Assembly: GCA_022747635.1 (NCBI GenBank)
Contig: JAKTNV010000640.1
Coordinates: 1-64,000 of the forward strand
Direction: 5' to 3'
Length of the DNA: 64,000 bases
Origin: Hetaerina americana
Lineage: Eukaryota > Arthropoda > Insecta > Odonata > Calopterygidae
In this document: positions 10,101 through 22,420 of the stretch, piece after piece
Numbering within the stretch: the first letter of the stretch is position 1
How the letters are laid out: every line of letters starts with the position of its first letter
Program-made: the position numbers and the translations under genes
The notes under the pieces: generated by a model
Databases searched by the model: none
Told to the model about the DNA's origin: nothing
What the model saw: only the letters and a program-made list of their open reading frames with translations

Positions 10101-12119
10101 TTGTTTGATTTGTGTCGAGTGAGATTTTCACCTAGAACCCAAAGGGTATTGGCACTTTTCATGGAAAAATGTAAAAATATACATTTTCTAAAAATGAAAT
10201 AAATGCCTTCTAAACACCTCAAACATTCACTCTAAAACAGAAGATTGTTGTTTTTCGCAATATTTTTAGAAATTTGGGCTCTTTTAGTAACTTTAACACT
10301 AGAGCTGAAGCATCTTTAATGCTCATTTCTTGTCTTTCAGGATTTATTCTGGGTTTTATTTTGTTTATTTGTAAAAATGAACAACAATGCACACCATAGA
10401 AACATTTTTGTTTGATTTGTGTCGAGTGAGATTTTCACCTAGAACCCAAAGGGGGGGGTATTGGCACTTTTCATGGAAAAATATGAAAAATTAAAATTTC
10501 TAAAAATGAAATAAATGCCTTCTATACACCTCAAACATTCACTCTAAAACAGAAGATTGTTGTTTTTCTCAATTTTTTTAGAAATTTGGGCTCTTTTAGT
10601 AACTTTAACACTAGAGCTGAAGCATCTTTAATGCTCATTTCTTGTCTTTCAGGATTTATTCTGGGTTTTATTTTGTTTAATTGTAAAAATGAACAACAAT
10701 GCACACCATAGAAACATTTTTGTTTGATTTGTGTCGAGTGAGATTTTCACCAAGAACGCAAAGGGGGGGGTATTGGCACTTTTCATGGAAAAATGTGAAA
10801 AATTAAAATTTCTAAAAATGAAATAAATGCCTTCTATACACCTCAAACATTCACTCTAAAACAGAAGATTGTTGTTTTTCGCAATATTTTTAGAAATTTG
10901 GGCTCTTTTAGTAACATTAACACTAGCGCTGAAGCATCTTTTATGCTCATTTCTTGTCTTTCAGGATTTATTCTGGGTTTTATTTTGTTTATTTGATGAA
11001 AATGAACAACAATACACACCATGGAAACATTTTTTTTTGATTTGTGTCGAGTGAGATTTTCACCTAGAACCCATAGGGGGGGGTATTGGTACTTTTCATG
11101 GAAAAATGTGAAATATTAAAATTTCTAAAAATGAAATAAATGCCTTCTATACACCTCAAACATTCACTCTAAAACAGAAGATTGTTGTTTTTCGCAATAT
11201 TTTTAGAAATTTGGGCTCTTTTAGTAACATTAACACTAGCGCTGAAGCATCTTTAATGCTCATTTCTTGTCTTGAAGGATTTATTCTGGGTTTTATTTTG
11301 TTTATTTTAAGAAAATGAACAACAATACACACCATGAAAACATTTTTGTTTGATTTGTGTCGAGTGAGATTTTCACCTAGAACCCAAAGGGGGGTGTATT
11401 GGCACTTTTCATGGAAAAATGTGAAAAATTAAATTTTCTAAAAATGAAATAAATGCCTTCTATACACCTCAAACATTCACTCTAAAACAGAAGATTGTTG
11501 TTTTTCGCAATATTTTTTGAGATTTGGGCTCTTTTAGTAACATTAACACTAGCGCTGAAGCATCTTTTATGCTCATTTCTTGTCTTTCAGGATTTATTCT
11601 GGGTTTTATTTTGTTTATTTGTAAAAATGAACAACAATGCACCCCATAGAAACATTTTTGTTTGATTTGTGTTGAGTGAGATTTTCACCTAGAACCCAAA
11701 GGGGAGGGTATTGGCACTTTTCATGGAAAAATGTGAAAAATTAAAATTTCTAAAAATGAAATAAATGCCTTCTATACACCTCTAACATTCACTCTAAAAC
11801 AGAAGATTGTTGTTTTTCGCAATATTTTTAGATATTTGGGCACTTTTAGTAACTTTAACACTAGCGCTGAAGCATCTTTAATGCTCATTTCTTGTCTTTC
11901 AGGATTTATTCTGGGTGTTATTTTGTTTATTTGAAGAAAATGAACAACAATACACACCATGGAAACATTTTTGTTTGATTTGTGTCGAGTGAGATTTTCA
12001 CCAAGAACGCAAAGGGGGGGGTATTGGCACTTTTCATGGAAAAATGTGAAAAATTAAAATTTCTAAAAATGAAATAAATGCCTTCTATACACCTCAAACA
12101 TTCACTCTAAAACAGAAGA
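7123..12119 (+). repeat. 16-monomer higher-order unit, copy 1 (A1-A12 + 4)
   Basis: Sixteen monomers start at 7123, 7436, 7748, 8060, 8373, 8685, 8998, 9311, 9623, 9937, 10245, 10557, 10869, 11182, 11495 and 11807. The first twelve define module A. The thirteenth and fourteenth repeat types A1 and A2, so the 12-mer (3,746 bp) had started again. The fifteenth lacks the A3 marker AAACATTACC, and the sixteenth carries the GGGTGTTATT / CACCAAGAACGC linker variants before the next A1. The same order recurs 4,996-4,997 bp downstream with only scattered base differences, for example CTCTAAAACAG versus CTCTTAAACAG in the A6 monomer. Confidence 0.85.
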
Positions 12120-15100
12120 TTGTTGTTTTTCGCAATATTTTTAGAAATTTGGGCTCTTTTAGTAACATTAACACTAGCGCTGAAGCATCTTTTATGCTCA
12201 TTTCTTGTCTTTCAGGATTTATTCTGGGTTTTATTTTGTTTATTTGATGAAAATGAACAACAATACACACCATGGAAACATTTTTTTTTGATTTGTGTCG
12301 AGTGAGATTTTCACCTAGAACCCATAGGGGGGGGTATTGGCACTTTTCATGGAAAAATGTGAAATATTAAAATTTCTAAAAATGAAATAAATGCCTTCTA
12401 TACACCTCAAACATTCACTCTAAAACAGAAGATTGTTGTTTTTCGCAATATTTTTAGAAATTTGGGCTCTTTTAGTAACATTAACACTAGCGCTGAAGCA
12501 TCTTTAATGCTCATTTCTTGTCTTGAAGGATATATTCTGGGTTTTATTTTGTTTATTTTAAGAAAATGAACAACAATACACACCATGAAAACATTTTTGT
12601 TTGATTTGTGTCGAGTGAGATTTTCACCTAGAACCCAAAGGGGGGGTATTGGAACTTTTCATGGAAAAATGTGAAAAATTAAATTTTCTAAAAATGAAAT
12701 AAATGCCTTCTATACACCTCAAACATTCACTCTAAAATAGAAGATTGTTGTTTTTCGCAATATTTTTAGAAATTTGGGCTCTTTTAGAAACATTACCACT
12801 AGCGCTGAAGCATCTTTTATGCTCATTTCTTGTCTTTCAGGATTTATTCTGGGTTTTATTTTGTTTATTTGTAAAAATGAACAACAATGCACACCATAGA
12901 AACATTTTTGTTTGATTTGTGTCGAGTGAGATTTTCACCTAGAACACAAAGGGGGGGGTATTGGCACTTTTCATGGAAAAATGTGAAAAATTAAATTTTC
13001 TAAAAATGAAATAAATGCCTTCTATACACCTCAAACATTTACTCTAAAACAGAAGATTGTTATTTTTCGCAATATTTTTAGAAATTTGGATTCTTTTAGT
13101 AACATTAACACTAGCGCTGAAGCATCTTTTATGCTCATTTCTTGTCTTTCAAGATTTATTCTGGGTTTTATTTTGTTTATTTGAAGAAAATGAACAACAA
13201 TACACACCATGGAAACATTTTTGTTTGATTTGTGTCGAGTGCGATTTTCACCTAGAACCCAAAGGGGGGGGTATTGGCACTTTTCATGGAAAAATGTGAA
13301 AAATTAAATTTTCTAAAAATGAAATAAATGCCTTCTATACACCTCAAACATTCACTCTAAAACAGAAGATTGTTGTTTTTCACAATATTTTTTGAAATTT
13401 GGGCTCTTTTAGTAACATTAACACTAGCGCTGAAGCATCTTTTATGGTCATTTCTTGTCTTTCAGGATTTATTCTGGGTTTTATTTTGTTTATTTGAAGA
13501 AAATGAACAACAATTCACACCATGGAAACATTTTTGTTTGATTTGTTTCGAGTGAGATTTTCACCTAGAACCCAAAGGGGGGGGTATTGGCACTTTTCAT
13601 GGAAAAATTAAAAAAATTAAATTTCTAAAAATGAAATAAATGCCTTGTATACACCTCAAACATTCACTCTTAAACAGAAGATAGTTGTTTTTCGCAATAT
13701 TTTTAGAAATTTGGGCTCTTTTAGTAACATTAACACTAGCCCTGAAGCATCTTTAATGCTCACTTCTTGTCTTTCAGGATTTATTCTGGGTTTTATTTTG
13801 TTTATTTGATGAAAATGAACAACAATACACACCATAGGAACATTTTGGTTTGATTTGTGTCGAATGAGATTTTCACCTAGAACCCAAAGGAGGGGGTATT
13901 GGCACTTTTCATGGAAAAATATGAAAAATGAAAATTTCTAAAAATGAAATAAATGCCTTCTATACACCTCAAACATTCACTCTAAAACAGAAGATTGTTG
14001 TTTTTCGCAATATTTTTAGAAATTTGGGCTCTTTTAGTAACATTAACACTAGCGCTGAAGCATCTTTTATGCTCATTTCTTGTCTTTCAGGATTTATTCT
14101 GGGTTTTATTTTGTTTATTTGAAGAAAATGAACAACAATACACGCCATGGAAACATTTCTGTTTGATTTGTGTCGAGTGCGATTTTCACCTAGAACCCAA
14201 AGGGGGGGGTATTGGCACTTTTCATGGAAATATGTGAAAAAATAAATTTTCTAAAAATGAGATAAATGCCTTCTATACACCTCAAACATTCACTCTAAAA
14301 CAGAAGATTGTTGTTTTTCACAATATTTTTAGAAATTTGGGCTCTTTTAGTAACATTAACACTAGCGCTGAAGCATCTTTTATGGTCATTTCTTGTCTTT
14401 CAGGATTTATTCTGGGTTTTATTTTGTTTATTTGAAGAAAATGAACAACAATTCACACCATGGAAACATTTTTGTTTGATTTGTGTCGAGTGAAATTTTC
14501 ACCTAGAACCCAAAGGGGGGGGTATTGGCACTTTTCATGGAAAAATTAAAAAAATTAAATTTCTAAAAATGAAATAAATGCCTTGTATACACCTCAAACA
14601 TTCACTCTAAAACAGAAGATAGTTGTTTTTCGCAATATTTTTAGAAATTTGGGCTCTTTTAGTAACATTAACACTAGCCCTGAAGCATCTTTAATGCTCA
14701 CTTCTTGTCTTTCAGGATTTATTCTGGGTTTTATTTTGTTTATTTGATGAAAATGAACAACAATACACACCATAGGAACATTTTGGTTTGATTTGTGTCG
14801 AATGAGATTTTCACCTAGAACCCAAAGGAGGGGGTATTGGCACTTTTCATGGAAAAATATGAAAAATTAAAATTTCTAAAAATGAAATAAATGCCTTCTA
14901 TACACCTCAAACATTCACTCTAAAACAGAAGATTGTTGTTTTTCGCAATATTTTTAGAAATTTGGGCTCTTTTAGTAACATTAACACTAGCGCTGAAGCA
15001 TCTCTTATGCTCATTTCTTGTCTTTCAGCTTTTATTCTGGGTTTTATTTTGTTTATTTGATGAAAATGAACAACAATACACACCATGGAAACATTTTTGT

Positions 15101-15864
15101 TTGATTTGTGTCGAGTGAGATTTTCACCTAGAACCCAAAGGGTATTGGCACTTTTCATGGAAAAATGTAAAAATATACATTTTCTAAAAATGAAATAAAT
15201 GCCTTCTAAACACCTCAAACATTCACTCTAAAACAGAAGATTGTTGTTTTTCGCAATATTTTTAGAAATTTGGGCTCTTTTAGTAACTTTAACACTAGAG
15301 CTGAAGCATCTTTAATGCTCATTTCTTGTCTTTCAGGATTTATTCTGGGTTTTATTTTGTTTATTTGTAAAAATGAACAACAATGCACACCATAGAAACA
15401 TTTTTGTTTGATTTGTGTCGAGTGAGATTTTCACCTAGAACCCAAAGGGGGGGGTATTGGCACTTTTCATGGAAAAATATGAAAAATTAAAATTTCTAAA
15501 AATGAAATAAATGCCTTCTATACACCTCAAACATTCACTCTAAAACAGAAGATTGTTGTTTTTCTCAATTTTTTTAGAAATTTGGGCTCTTTTAGTAACT
15601 TTAACACTAGAGCTGAAGCATCTTTAATGCTCATTTCTTGTCTTTCAGGATTTATTCTGGGTTTTATTTTGTTTAATTGTAAAAATGAACAACAATGCAC
15701 ACCATAGAAACATTTTTGTTTGATTTGTGTCGAGTGAGATTTTCACCAAGAACGCAAAGGGGGGGGTATTGGCACTTTTCATGGAAAAATGTGAAAAATT
15801 AAAATTTCTAAAAATGAAATAAATGCCTTCTATACACCTCAAACATTCACTCTAAAACAGAAGA
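12120..15864 (+). repeat. Module A 12-mer (A1-A12), second copy
   Basis: Twelve monomers in the same order as 7123-10868, offset 4,996-4,997 bp. The copy shares rare variants, including TTCTGGGTTTTATTTTGTTTAATTG in the twelfth monomer, TTTTTTGAAATTTGGG in the fifth, and ATGAGATAAATG near the seventh/eighth boundary. Such private variants show direct descent of one copy from the other, or recent homogenisation. The unit ends at the A1-type monomer at 15865. Confidence 0.85.
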
Positions 15865-18676
15865 TTGTTGTTTTTCGCAATATTTTTAGAAATTTGGGCT
15901 CTTTTAGTAACATTAACACTAGCGCTGAAGCATCTTTTATGCTCATTTCTTGTCTTTCAGGATTTATTCTGGGTTTTATTTTGTTTATTTGATGAAAATG
16001 AACAACAATACACACCATGGAAACATTTTTTTTTGATTTGTGTCGAGTGAGATTTTCACCTAGAACCCATAGGGGGGGGTATTGGTACTTTTCATGGAAA
16101 AATGTGAAATATTAAAATTTCTAAAAATGAAATAAATGCCTTCTATACACCTCAAACATTCACTCTAAAACAGAAGATTGTTGTTTTTCGCAATATTTTT
16201 AGAAATTTGGGCTCTTTTAGTAACATTAACACTAGCGCTGAAGCATCTTTAATGCTCATTTCTTGTCTTGAAGGATTTATTCTGGGTTTTATTTTGTTTA
16301 TTTTAAGAAAATGAACAACAATACACACCATGAAAACATTTTTGTTTGATTTGTGTCGAGTGAGATTTTCACCTAGAACCCAAAGGGGGGGTATTGGAAC
16401 TTTTCATGGAAAAATGTGAAAAATTAAATTTTCTAAAAATGAAATAAATGCCTTCTATACACCTCAAACATTCACTCTAAAACAGAAGATTGTTGTTTTT
16501 CGCAATATTTTTAGAAATTTGGGCTCTTTTAGAAACATTACCACTAGCGCTGAAGCATCGTTTATGCTCATTTCTTGTCTTTCAGGATTTATTCTGGGTT
16601 TTATTTTGTTTATTTGTAAAAATGAACAACAATGCACACCATAGAAACATTTTTGTTTGATTTGTGTCGAGTGAGATTTTCACCTAGAACACAAAGGGGG
16701 GGGTATTGGCACTTTTCATGGAAAAATGTGAAAAATTAAATTTTCTAAAAATGAAATAAATGCCTTCTATACACCTCAAACATTTACTCTAAAACAGAAG
16801 ATTGTTATTTTTCGCAATATTTTTAGAAATTTGGATTCTTTTAGTAACATTAACACTAGCACTGAAGCATCTTTTATGCTCATTTCTTGTCTTTCAAGAT
16901 TTATTCTGGGTTTTATTTTGTTTATTTGAAGAAAATGAACAACAATACACACCATGGAAACATTTTTGTTTGATTTGTGTCGAGTGCGATTTTCACCTAG
17001 AACCCAAAGGGGGGGGTATTGGCACTTTTCATGGAAAAATGTGAAAAATTAAATTTTCTAAAAATGAAATAAATGCCTTCTATACACCTCAAACATTCAC
17101 TCTAAAACAGAAGATTGTTGTTTTTCACAATATTTTTAGAAATTTGGGCTCTTTTAGTAACATTAACACTAGCGCTGAAGCATCTTTTATGGTCATTTCT
17201 TGTCTTTCAGGATTTATTCTGGGTTTTATTTTGTTTATTTGAAGAAAATGAACAACAATTCACACCATGGAAACATTTTTGTTTGATTTGTTTCGAGTGA
17301 GATTTTCACCTAGAACCCAAAGGGGGGGGTATTGGCACTTTTCATGGAAAAATTAAAAAAATTAAATTTCTAAAAATGAAATAAATGCCTTGTATACACC
17401 TCAAACATTCACTCTAAAACAGAAGATAGTTGTTTTTCGCAATATTTTTAGAAATTTGGGCTCTTTTAGTAACATTAACACTAGCCCTGAAGCATCTTTA
17501 ATGCTCACTTCTTGTCTTTCAGGATTTATTCTGGGTTTTATTTTGTTTATTTGATGAAAATGAACAACAATACACACCATAGGAACATTTTGGTTTGATT
17601 TGTGTCGAATGAGATTTTCACCTAGAACCCAAAGGAGGGGGTATTGGCACTTTTCATGGAAAAATATGAAAAATGAAAATTTCTAAAAATGAAATAAATG
17701 CCTTCTATACACCTCAAACATTCACTCTAAAACAGAAGATTGTTGTTTTTCGCAATATTTTTAGAAATTTGGGCTCTTTTAGTAACATTAACACTAGCGC
17801 TGAAGCATCTTTTATGCTCATTTCTTGTCTTTCAGGATTTATTCTGGGTTTTATTTTGTTTATTTGAAGAAAATGAACAACAATACACGCCATGGAAACA
17901 TTTCTGTTTGATTTGTGTCGAGTGCGATTTTCACCTAGAACCCAAAGGGGGGGGTATTGGCACTTTTCATGGAAATATGTGAAAAATTAAATTTTCTAAA
18001 AATGAAATAAATGCCTTCTATACACCTCAAACATTCACTCTAAAACAGAAGATTTTTGTTTTTCACAATATTTTTAGAAATTTGGGCTCTTTTAGTAACA
18101 TTAACACTAGCGCTGAAGCATCTTTTATGGTCATTTCTTGTCTTTCAGGATTTATTCTGGGTTTTATTTTGTTTATTTGAAGAAAATGAACAACAATTCA
18201 CACCATGGAAACATTTTTGTTTGATTTGTGTCGAGTGAAATTTTCACCTAGAACCCAAAGGGGGGGGTATTGGCACTTTTCATGGAAAAATTAAAAAAAT
18301 TAAATTTCTAAAAATGAAATAAATGCCTTGTATACACCTCAAACATTCACTCTAAAACAGAAGATAGTTGTTTTTTCGCAATATTTTTAGAAATTTGGGC
18401 TCTTTTAGTAACATTAACACTAGCCCTGAAGCATCTTTAATGCTCACTTCTTGTCTTTCAGGATTTATTCTGGGTTTTATTTTGTTTATTTGATGAAAAT
18501 GAACAACAATACACACCATAGGAACATTTTGGTTTGATTTGTGTCGAATGAGATTTTCACCTAGAACCCAAAGGGGGGGGTATTGCCACTTTTCATGGAA
18601 AAATGGAAAAAAAAAATTTATAAAAATGAAATAAATGCCTTCTATACACCTCAAACATTCACTCTAAAACAGAAGA
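15865..18676 (+). repeat. Module A partial copy (A1-A9, nine monomers)
   Basis: Monomers start at 15865, 16178, 16490, 16802, 17115, 17427, 17740, 18053 and 18364 and follow the A1-A9 order, offset 3,745 bp from 12120. The A3-type monomer at 16490 (AAACATTACCACTAG) is present here, whereas the comparable position of the first copy (11495) lacks it. A private AGCACTGAAG replaces AGCGCTGAAG at about 16858. The run ends with a TATTGCCACTTTTC variant at about 18582 and a long A-run, then passes to the A10-like linker. Confidence 0.8.
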
Positions 18677-19297
18677 TTGTTGTTTTTCGCAATATTTTTA
18701 GAAATTTGGGCTCTTTTAGTAACATTAACACTAGCGCTGAAGCATCTTTTATGCTCATTTCTTGTCTTTCAGGATTTATTCTGGGTTTTATTTTGTTTAT
18801 TTGATGAAAATGAACAACAATACACACCATGGAAACATTTTTGTTTGATTTGTGTCGAGTGAGATTTTCACCTAGAACCCAAAGGGTATTGGCACTTTTC
18901 ATGGAAAATTGAAAAAATATACATTTTCTAAAAATGAAATAAATGCCTTCTAAACACCTCAAACATTCACTCTAAAACAGAAGATTGTTGTTTTTCGCAA
19001 TATTTTTAGAAATTTGGGCTCTTTTAGTAACTTTAACACTAGAGCTGAAGCTTCTTTAATGCTCATTTCTTGTCTTTCAGGATTTATTCTGGGTTTTATT
19101 TTGTTTATTTGTAAAAATTAACAACAATGCACACCATAGAAACATTTTTGTTTGATTTGTGTCGAGTGAGATTTTCACCTAGAACCCAAAGGGGGGGGGT
19201 ATTGGCACTTTTCATGGAAAAATGAGAAAAATTAAATTTTCTAAAAATGAAATAAATGCCTTCTATACACCTCAAACATTCACTCTAAAACAGAAGA
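18677..19297 (+). repeat. Two-monomer linker (A10/A11-like) joining modules A and B
   Basis: Two monomers start at 18677 and about 18985. The first has the very short G-tract and TATACATTTTC segment of A10, but CAGGATTTATTC in place of CAGCTTTTATTC. The second has AACTTTAACACTAGAGCTG, as in A11, with a GAAGCTTC variant. They recur at 41478 and about 41786, offset 22,801 bp, where they again follow a module A run. Confidence 0.75.
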
Positions 19298-22200
19298 TTG
19301 TTGTTTTTAGAAATATTTTTAGAAATTTGGGCTCTTTTAGTAACATTAACACTTTCTCTGAAGCATCTTTTATGCTCATTTCTTGTCTTTCAGGATTTTT
19401 TCTGGGTTTTATTTTGTTTATTTGATGAAAATGAACAACAATACACACCATGGAAACATTTTTGTTTGATTTGTGTCGAGTTAGATTTTCACCTAGAACA
19501 CAAAGGGGGGGGTATTGGCACTTTTCATGGAAAATGTGAAATTTTAAAATTTCTAAAAATGAAATAAATGCCTTCTATACACCTCAAACATTCACTCTAA
19601 AACAGAAGATTGTTGTTTTTCGCAATATTTTTAGAAATTTGGGCTCTTTTAGTAACTTTAACACTAGCGCTGAAGCATCTTTTATGCTCATATCTTGTCT
19701 TTCAGGATTTATTCTGGGTTTTATTTTGTTTATTTGAAGAAAATGACCTACAATACACACCATGGAAACATTTTTGTTTGATTTGTGTCGTGTGAGATTT
19801 TCACCTAGAACCCAAAGGGGGGGGTATTGGCACTTTTCATGGAAAAATGTGAAAAATTAAAATTTCTAAAAACGAAATAAATGCCTTGTATACATCTCAA
19901 ACATTCACTCTAAAACAGAAGATTGTTTTTTTTCGCAATATTTTTAGATATTTGGGCTCTTTAAGTAACATTAACACTAGCGCTGAAGCATCATTTATGC
20001 TAATTTCTTGTCTTTCAGGATTAATTCTGGGTTTTATTTTGTTTATTTGATGAAAATAAACAACAATACACACCATGGAAACATTTTTGTTTGATTTGTG
20101 TCGAGTGAGATTTTCACCTAGAACCCAAAGGGGGGTATTAACACTTTTCATGGAAAAATGTAAAAAATTAAATTTTCTAAAAATGAAATAAATGCCTTCT
20201 AAACACCTCAAACATTCACTCTAAAAGGGAAGATTGTTGTTTTTCGAAATATTTTTAGAAATTTGTGCTCTTTTAGTAACATTAACACTAGCGCTGAAGC
20301 ATCTTTTATGCTCATTTCTTGTCTTTCAGGATTTATTCTGGGTTTTATTTTGTCTATTTGATGAAAATGAACAACAATACACACCATGGAAACATTTTTC
20401 TTTGATTTGTGTCGAGTGAGATTTTCACCTAGAACACAAAGGGAGGGGTATTGGCACTTTTCATTGAAAAATGTGAAAAATTTAAATTTCTAAAAATGAA
20501 ATAAATGCCTTCTATACACCTCAAACATTCACTCTAAAACAGAAGATTGTTGTTTTTCGCAATATTTTTAGAAATTTGGGCTCTTTTAGTAACATTAACA
20601 CTAGCGCTGAAGCATCTTTAATGCTCATTTCTTGTCTTTCAGGATTTATTCTGGGTTTTATTTTGTTTATTTCATGATAATGAACTACAATACACACCAT
20701 GGAAACATTTTTGTTTGATTTGTGTCGAGTGAGATTTTCACCTAGAACCCTAGGGGGGGTATTGGCACTTTTCATGGAAAAATGTAAAAAATTAAAATTT
20801 CAAAAAATGAAATAAATGCCTTCTATACACCTCAAACATTCACTCTAAAACAGAAGATTGTTGTTTTTCGCAATATTTTTAGAAATTTGGGCTCTTTTAG
20901 TAACATTAACACTAGCGCTGAAGCATCTTTTATGCTCATTTCTTATCTTTCAGGATTTATTCTGGGTTTTATTTTGTTTATTTGATGAAAATGAACAACA
21001 ATACACACCATGGAAACATTTTTTTTTGATTTGTGTCGAGTGAGATTTTCACCTAGAACCCAAAGGGGGGGGGTATTGGAATCTTTTCATGGAAAAATGT
21101 GAAAAATTAAAATTTCTAAAAATGAAATTAATTCTTTCTATACACCTCAAACATTCACTCTAAAACAGAAGATTGTTGTTTTTCGCAATATTTTTAGAAA
21201 TTTGGGCTCTTTTAGTAACATTAACACTAGCGCTGAAGCATCTTTTATGCTCATTTCTTGTCTTTCAGGATTTATTCTGGGTTTTTTTTTGTTTATTTGA
21301 TGAAAATGAACAACAATACACACCATGGAAACATTTTTGTTTGATTTGTGTCGAGTGAGATTTTCACCTAGTATCCAAAGGGGGGGGTATTGGCACTTTT
21401 CATGGAAAAATTTGAAAAATTAAAATTTCTAAAAATGAAATAAATGCCTTGTATACACCTCAAACATTCACTCTAAAACAGAAGATTGTTTTTTTTCGCA
21501 ATATTTTTAGAAATTTGGGCTCTTTAAGTAACATTAACACTAGCGCTGAAGCATCATTTATGCTAATTTCTTCTCTTTCAGGATTAATTCTGGGTTTTAT
21601 TTTGTTTATTTGATGAAAATAAACAACAATACACACCATTAAAACATTTTTGTTTGATTTGTGTCGAGTGAGATTTTCACCTAGAACCCAAAGGGGGGTA
21701 TTAACACTTTTCATGGAAAAATGTGAAAAATTAAAATTTCTAAAAATGAAATAAATGCTTGTATACACCTCAAACATTCACTCTAAAACAGAAGATTGTT
21801 TTTTTTCGCAATATTTTTAGAAATTTGGGCTCTTTTAGTAACATTAACACTAGCGCTGAAGCATCTTTAATTCTCATTTCTTGTCTTTCAGGATTTATTC
21901 TGGGTTTTATTTTGTTTATTTGATGAAAATGAACAACAATACACACCATAGGAACATTTTTGTTTGATTTGTGTCGAATGAGATTTTCACCTAGAACCCA
22001 AAGGAGGGGGTATTGGCACTTTTAATGGAAAAATATGAAAAATTAAAATTTCTAAAAATGAAATAAATGCCTTCTATACACCTCAAAATTCACTCTAAAA
22101 CAGAAGATTGTTGTTTTTCGCAATATTTTTAGAAATTTGGGCTCTTTTAGTAACATTAACACTAGCGCTGAAGCATCTTTAATGCTCATTTCTTGTCTTT

Positions 22201-22420
22201 CAGGATTTATTCTGGGTGTTATTTTGTTTATTTGAAGAAAATGAACAACAATACACACCATGGAAACATTTTTGTTTGATTTGTGTCGAGTGAGATTTTC
22301 ACCAAGAACGCAAAGGGGGGGGTATTGGCACTTTTCATGGAAAAATGTGAAAAATTAAAATTTCTAAAAATGAAATAAATGCCTTCTATACACCTCAAAC
22401 ATTCACTCTAAAACAGAAGA
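19298..22420 (+). repeat. Module B copy 1 (B1-B10, ten monomers)
   Basis: Monomers start at 19298, 19610, 19923, 20234, 20547, 20858, 21173, 21486, 21796 and 22108. Markers in order: CACTTTCTCTGAAG and GTTTTTAGAAAT (B1); GACCTACAATAC and GTCGTGTGAG (B2); GATATTTGGG with GGGTATTAACAC (B3); AAAAGGGAAGATTG and TTTGTGCTC (B4); ATTTCATGATAATGAAC and ACCCTAGGGG (B5); GGAATCTTTTCATGG (B6); CTAGTATCC (B7); CTTTAAGTAAC with CTTCTCTTTCAGG and CCATTAAAAC (B8); TTTAATTCTC with CACTTTTAATGG (B9); GGGTGTTATT with CACCAAGAACGC (B10). The same order recurs at 26168 and, with changes, at 45531 and about 50.8 kb. Confidence 0.85.
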
